A stretch of 64,000 bases of DNA from Liquorilactobacillus nagelii DSM 13675 (GTDB lineage Bacteria > Bacillota > Bacilli > Lactobacillales > Lactobacillaceae): the NCBI RefSeq assembly GCF_019444005.1, contig NZ_CP049304.1, positions 868,001 through 932,000 of the forward strand, read 5' to 3'. Under the pieces are notes generated by a model, which worked only from the letters and a program-made list of their open reading frames with translations, made no database searches and had not been told where the DNA came from. A program made the position numbers and the translations under genes. This document shows positions 63,357-64,000 of this stretch, piece after piece. How positions within the stretch are numbered: position 1 is the stretch's first letter; every line of letters begins with the position of its first letter.

Positions 63357-64000
63357 TTAGCTATTCTCGCTTATCAACTCTGGATGTTTTAAATCATAAC
63401 GATATTCAAATAGAAAATAAATTGTAACCATTACATAACAAATAGTTGGTACAATGAAAGAAAATTGCATAGAACTTGTTAAATCTGATACAACACCTTG
63501 AATCGCAGGTACAACCGCACCTCCTACAATTGCCATAACAATGAACGCTCCAGCCGTTTCAGTGAATCTTTTATCTTCAACTGTATCTAATGTATGAGCG
63601 TAAATAGTTGGCCATTCTGGACCGAAAAAGAAACTTGTGCAAATTGCCATCCATACTGCAAACATACTTGGAATAAATGTTGTCAAAATCAAAGTAACTG
63701 TGCCCAACGCTGAGTAAATTGTTAGGACTTTGGTCAAAGAAAAACGATTCATTAAAAAGTTTGCACATAATTTACCAATAAACCAAGCTATATATGAATA
63801 AATCATAAATGTGCTTGCATCAGAGTCCGTAATTGAATGATTCAAATCTAATGCTAAACGAATCGTAAATGACCAAACGGTTGTCTGCATCCCTACATAA
63901 ATAAATTGTGCCATTACTCCTTTTTTAAAACGACTATTTTTAATAAGATATTTAAAAGTTTCTAATAAAGATGGCTGATCTCCCGTCTGTGACTTAAGAC
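63357..64000 (-). CDS. FucP-type MFS sugar transporter, N-terminal part outside the window
   Basis: The minus-strand frame is open to the window edge, so the 5' part is missing. The visible 214 residues are the C-terminal half of a fucose:proton symporter (FHS) family protein: FKYLIKNSRFKKGVMAQFIYVGMQTTVWSFTIR, WFIGKLCANFLMNRF and GPEWPTIYAHTLD fit FucP closely. A later ATG (63914) is internal and not the true start. Substrate is probably fucose or a related sugar; AlfH-type glycan carriers are an alternative. Confidence 0.82.
   Translation of the reverse strand, partial: LKSQTGDQPSLLETFKYLIKNSRFKKGVMAQFIYVGMQTTVWSFTIRLALDLNHSITDSDASTFMIYSYIAWFIGKLCANFLMNRFSLTKVLTIYSALGTVTLILTTFIPSMFAVWMAICTSFFFGPEWPTIYAHTLDTVEDKRFTETAGAFIVMAIVGGAVVPAIQGVVSDLTSSMQFSFIVPTICYVMVTIYFLFEYRYDLKHPELISENS

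Overview
The window comes from a low-GC Gram-positive bacterium, most likely a member of the Lactobacillaceae. I infer this from strong AGGAGG-type ribosome binding sites, frequent TTG starts, mannose-family PTS genes, DegV/DUF1836 and LCP proteins, an LPQTG-anchored surface protein with a KxYKxGKxW signal, and fermentative alcohol dehydrogenases. A Liquorilactobacillus-like species fits, but the genus is a guess. I see no rRNA, tRNA, CRISPR array or intact prophage. About 50 genes read as intact; most are on the minus strand.

Layout. 1-5.5 kb: two large cell-envelope membrane proteins (YfhO type, cut by the window edge, and a PTPS-related type) and a divergent LCP protein. 5.5-13 kb: DUF1836 and DegV genes, a class A beta-lactamase-fold protein with a MacB-type ABC transporter, and a TetR-controlled ABC-2 exporter with a clear operator. 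13-15.4 kb: a butanediol-dehydrogenase-like and an iron alcohol dehydrogenase pair. 15.5-23 kb: an orphan protein, an amidinotransferase-fold enzyme, a bacteriocin-immunity-like protein, a three-domain flavin reductase beside a stand-alone paralogue of its first domain with a divergent LysR gene, and a disulfide oxidoreductase. 23-27 kb: a serine hydrolase and a complete mannose-family PTS (B-C-D-A). 27-30 kb: a TMEM175 channel, a HAD phosphatase that appears to start at ATT, and a patch of rubble containing a GH3 glycosidase remnant, a serine-recombinase zinc-ribbon remnant and the 5' end of a group IIC-like intron sitting directly after the sbcC terminator. 30-34 kb: sbcDC. 34-40 kb: an operon for M20 peptidase, OppA lipoprotein, ROK kinase, glycosylasparaginase and CutC, read here as a glyco-asparagine/glycopeptide salvage system. 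40.3-41.5 kb: a frameshifted lipoteichoic acid synthase pseudogene joined head-on to the 3' end of a membrane protein gene. 41.6-47.7 kb: amidase, M20 deacylase, TetR, murR and murQ. 48-53 kb: a GT4 glycosyltransferase, a choice-of-anchor A LPXTG adhesin and a divergent AraC regulator. 53-59.4 kb: an esterase, a membrane protein, and an operon of N-acylamino-acid racemase-type enolase, MFS carrier and M20 peptidase opposite a LysR gene that also appears to start at ATT. 59.5-64 kb: a TetR/DHA2 efflux pair with two palindromic operators, two orphan proteins and a partial FucP-type MFS transporter.

The points most worth a second look are the two apparent ATT start codons, each about 8 nt after a Shine-Dalgarno-like sequence and each restoring a family-typical N-terminus; the glyco-asparagine salvage operon; the N-acylamino-acid racemase/M20/MFS operon; the adhesin-glycosyltransferase-AraC locus with shared half-sites; and the intron/recombinase/GH3 chimera.
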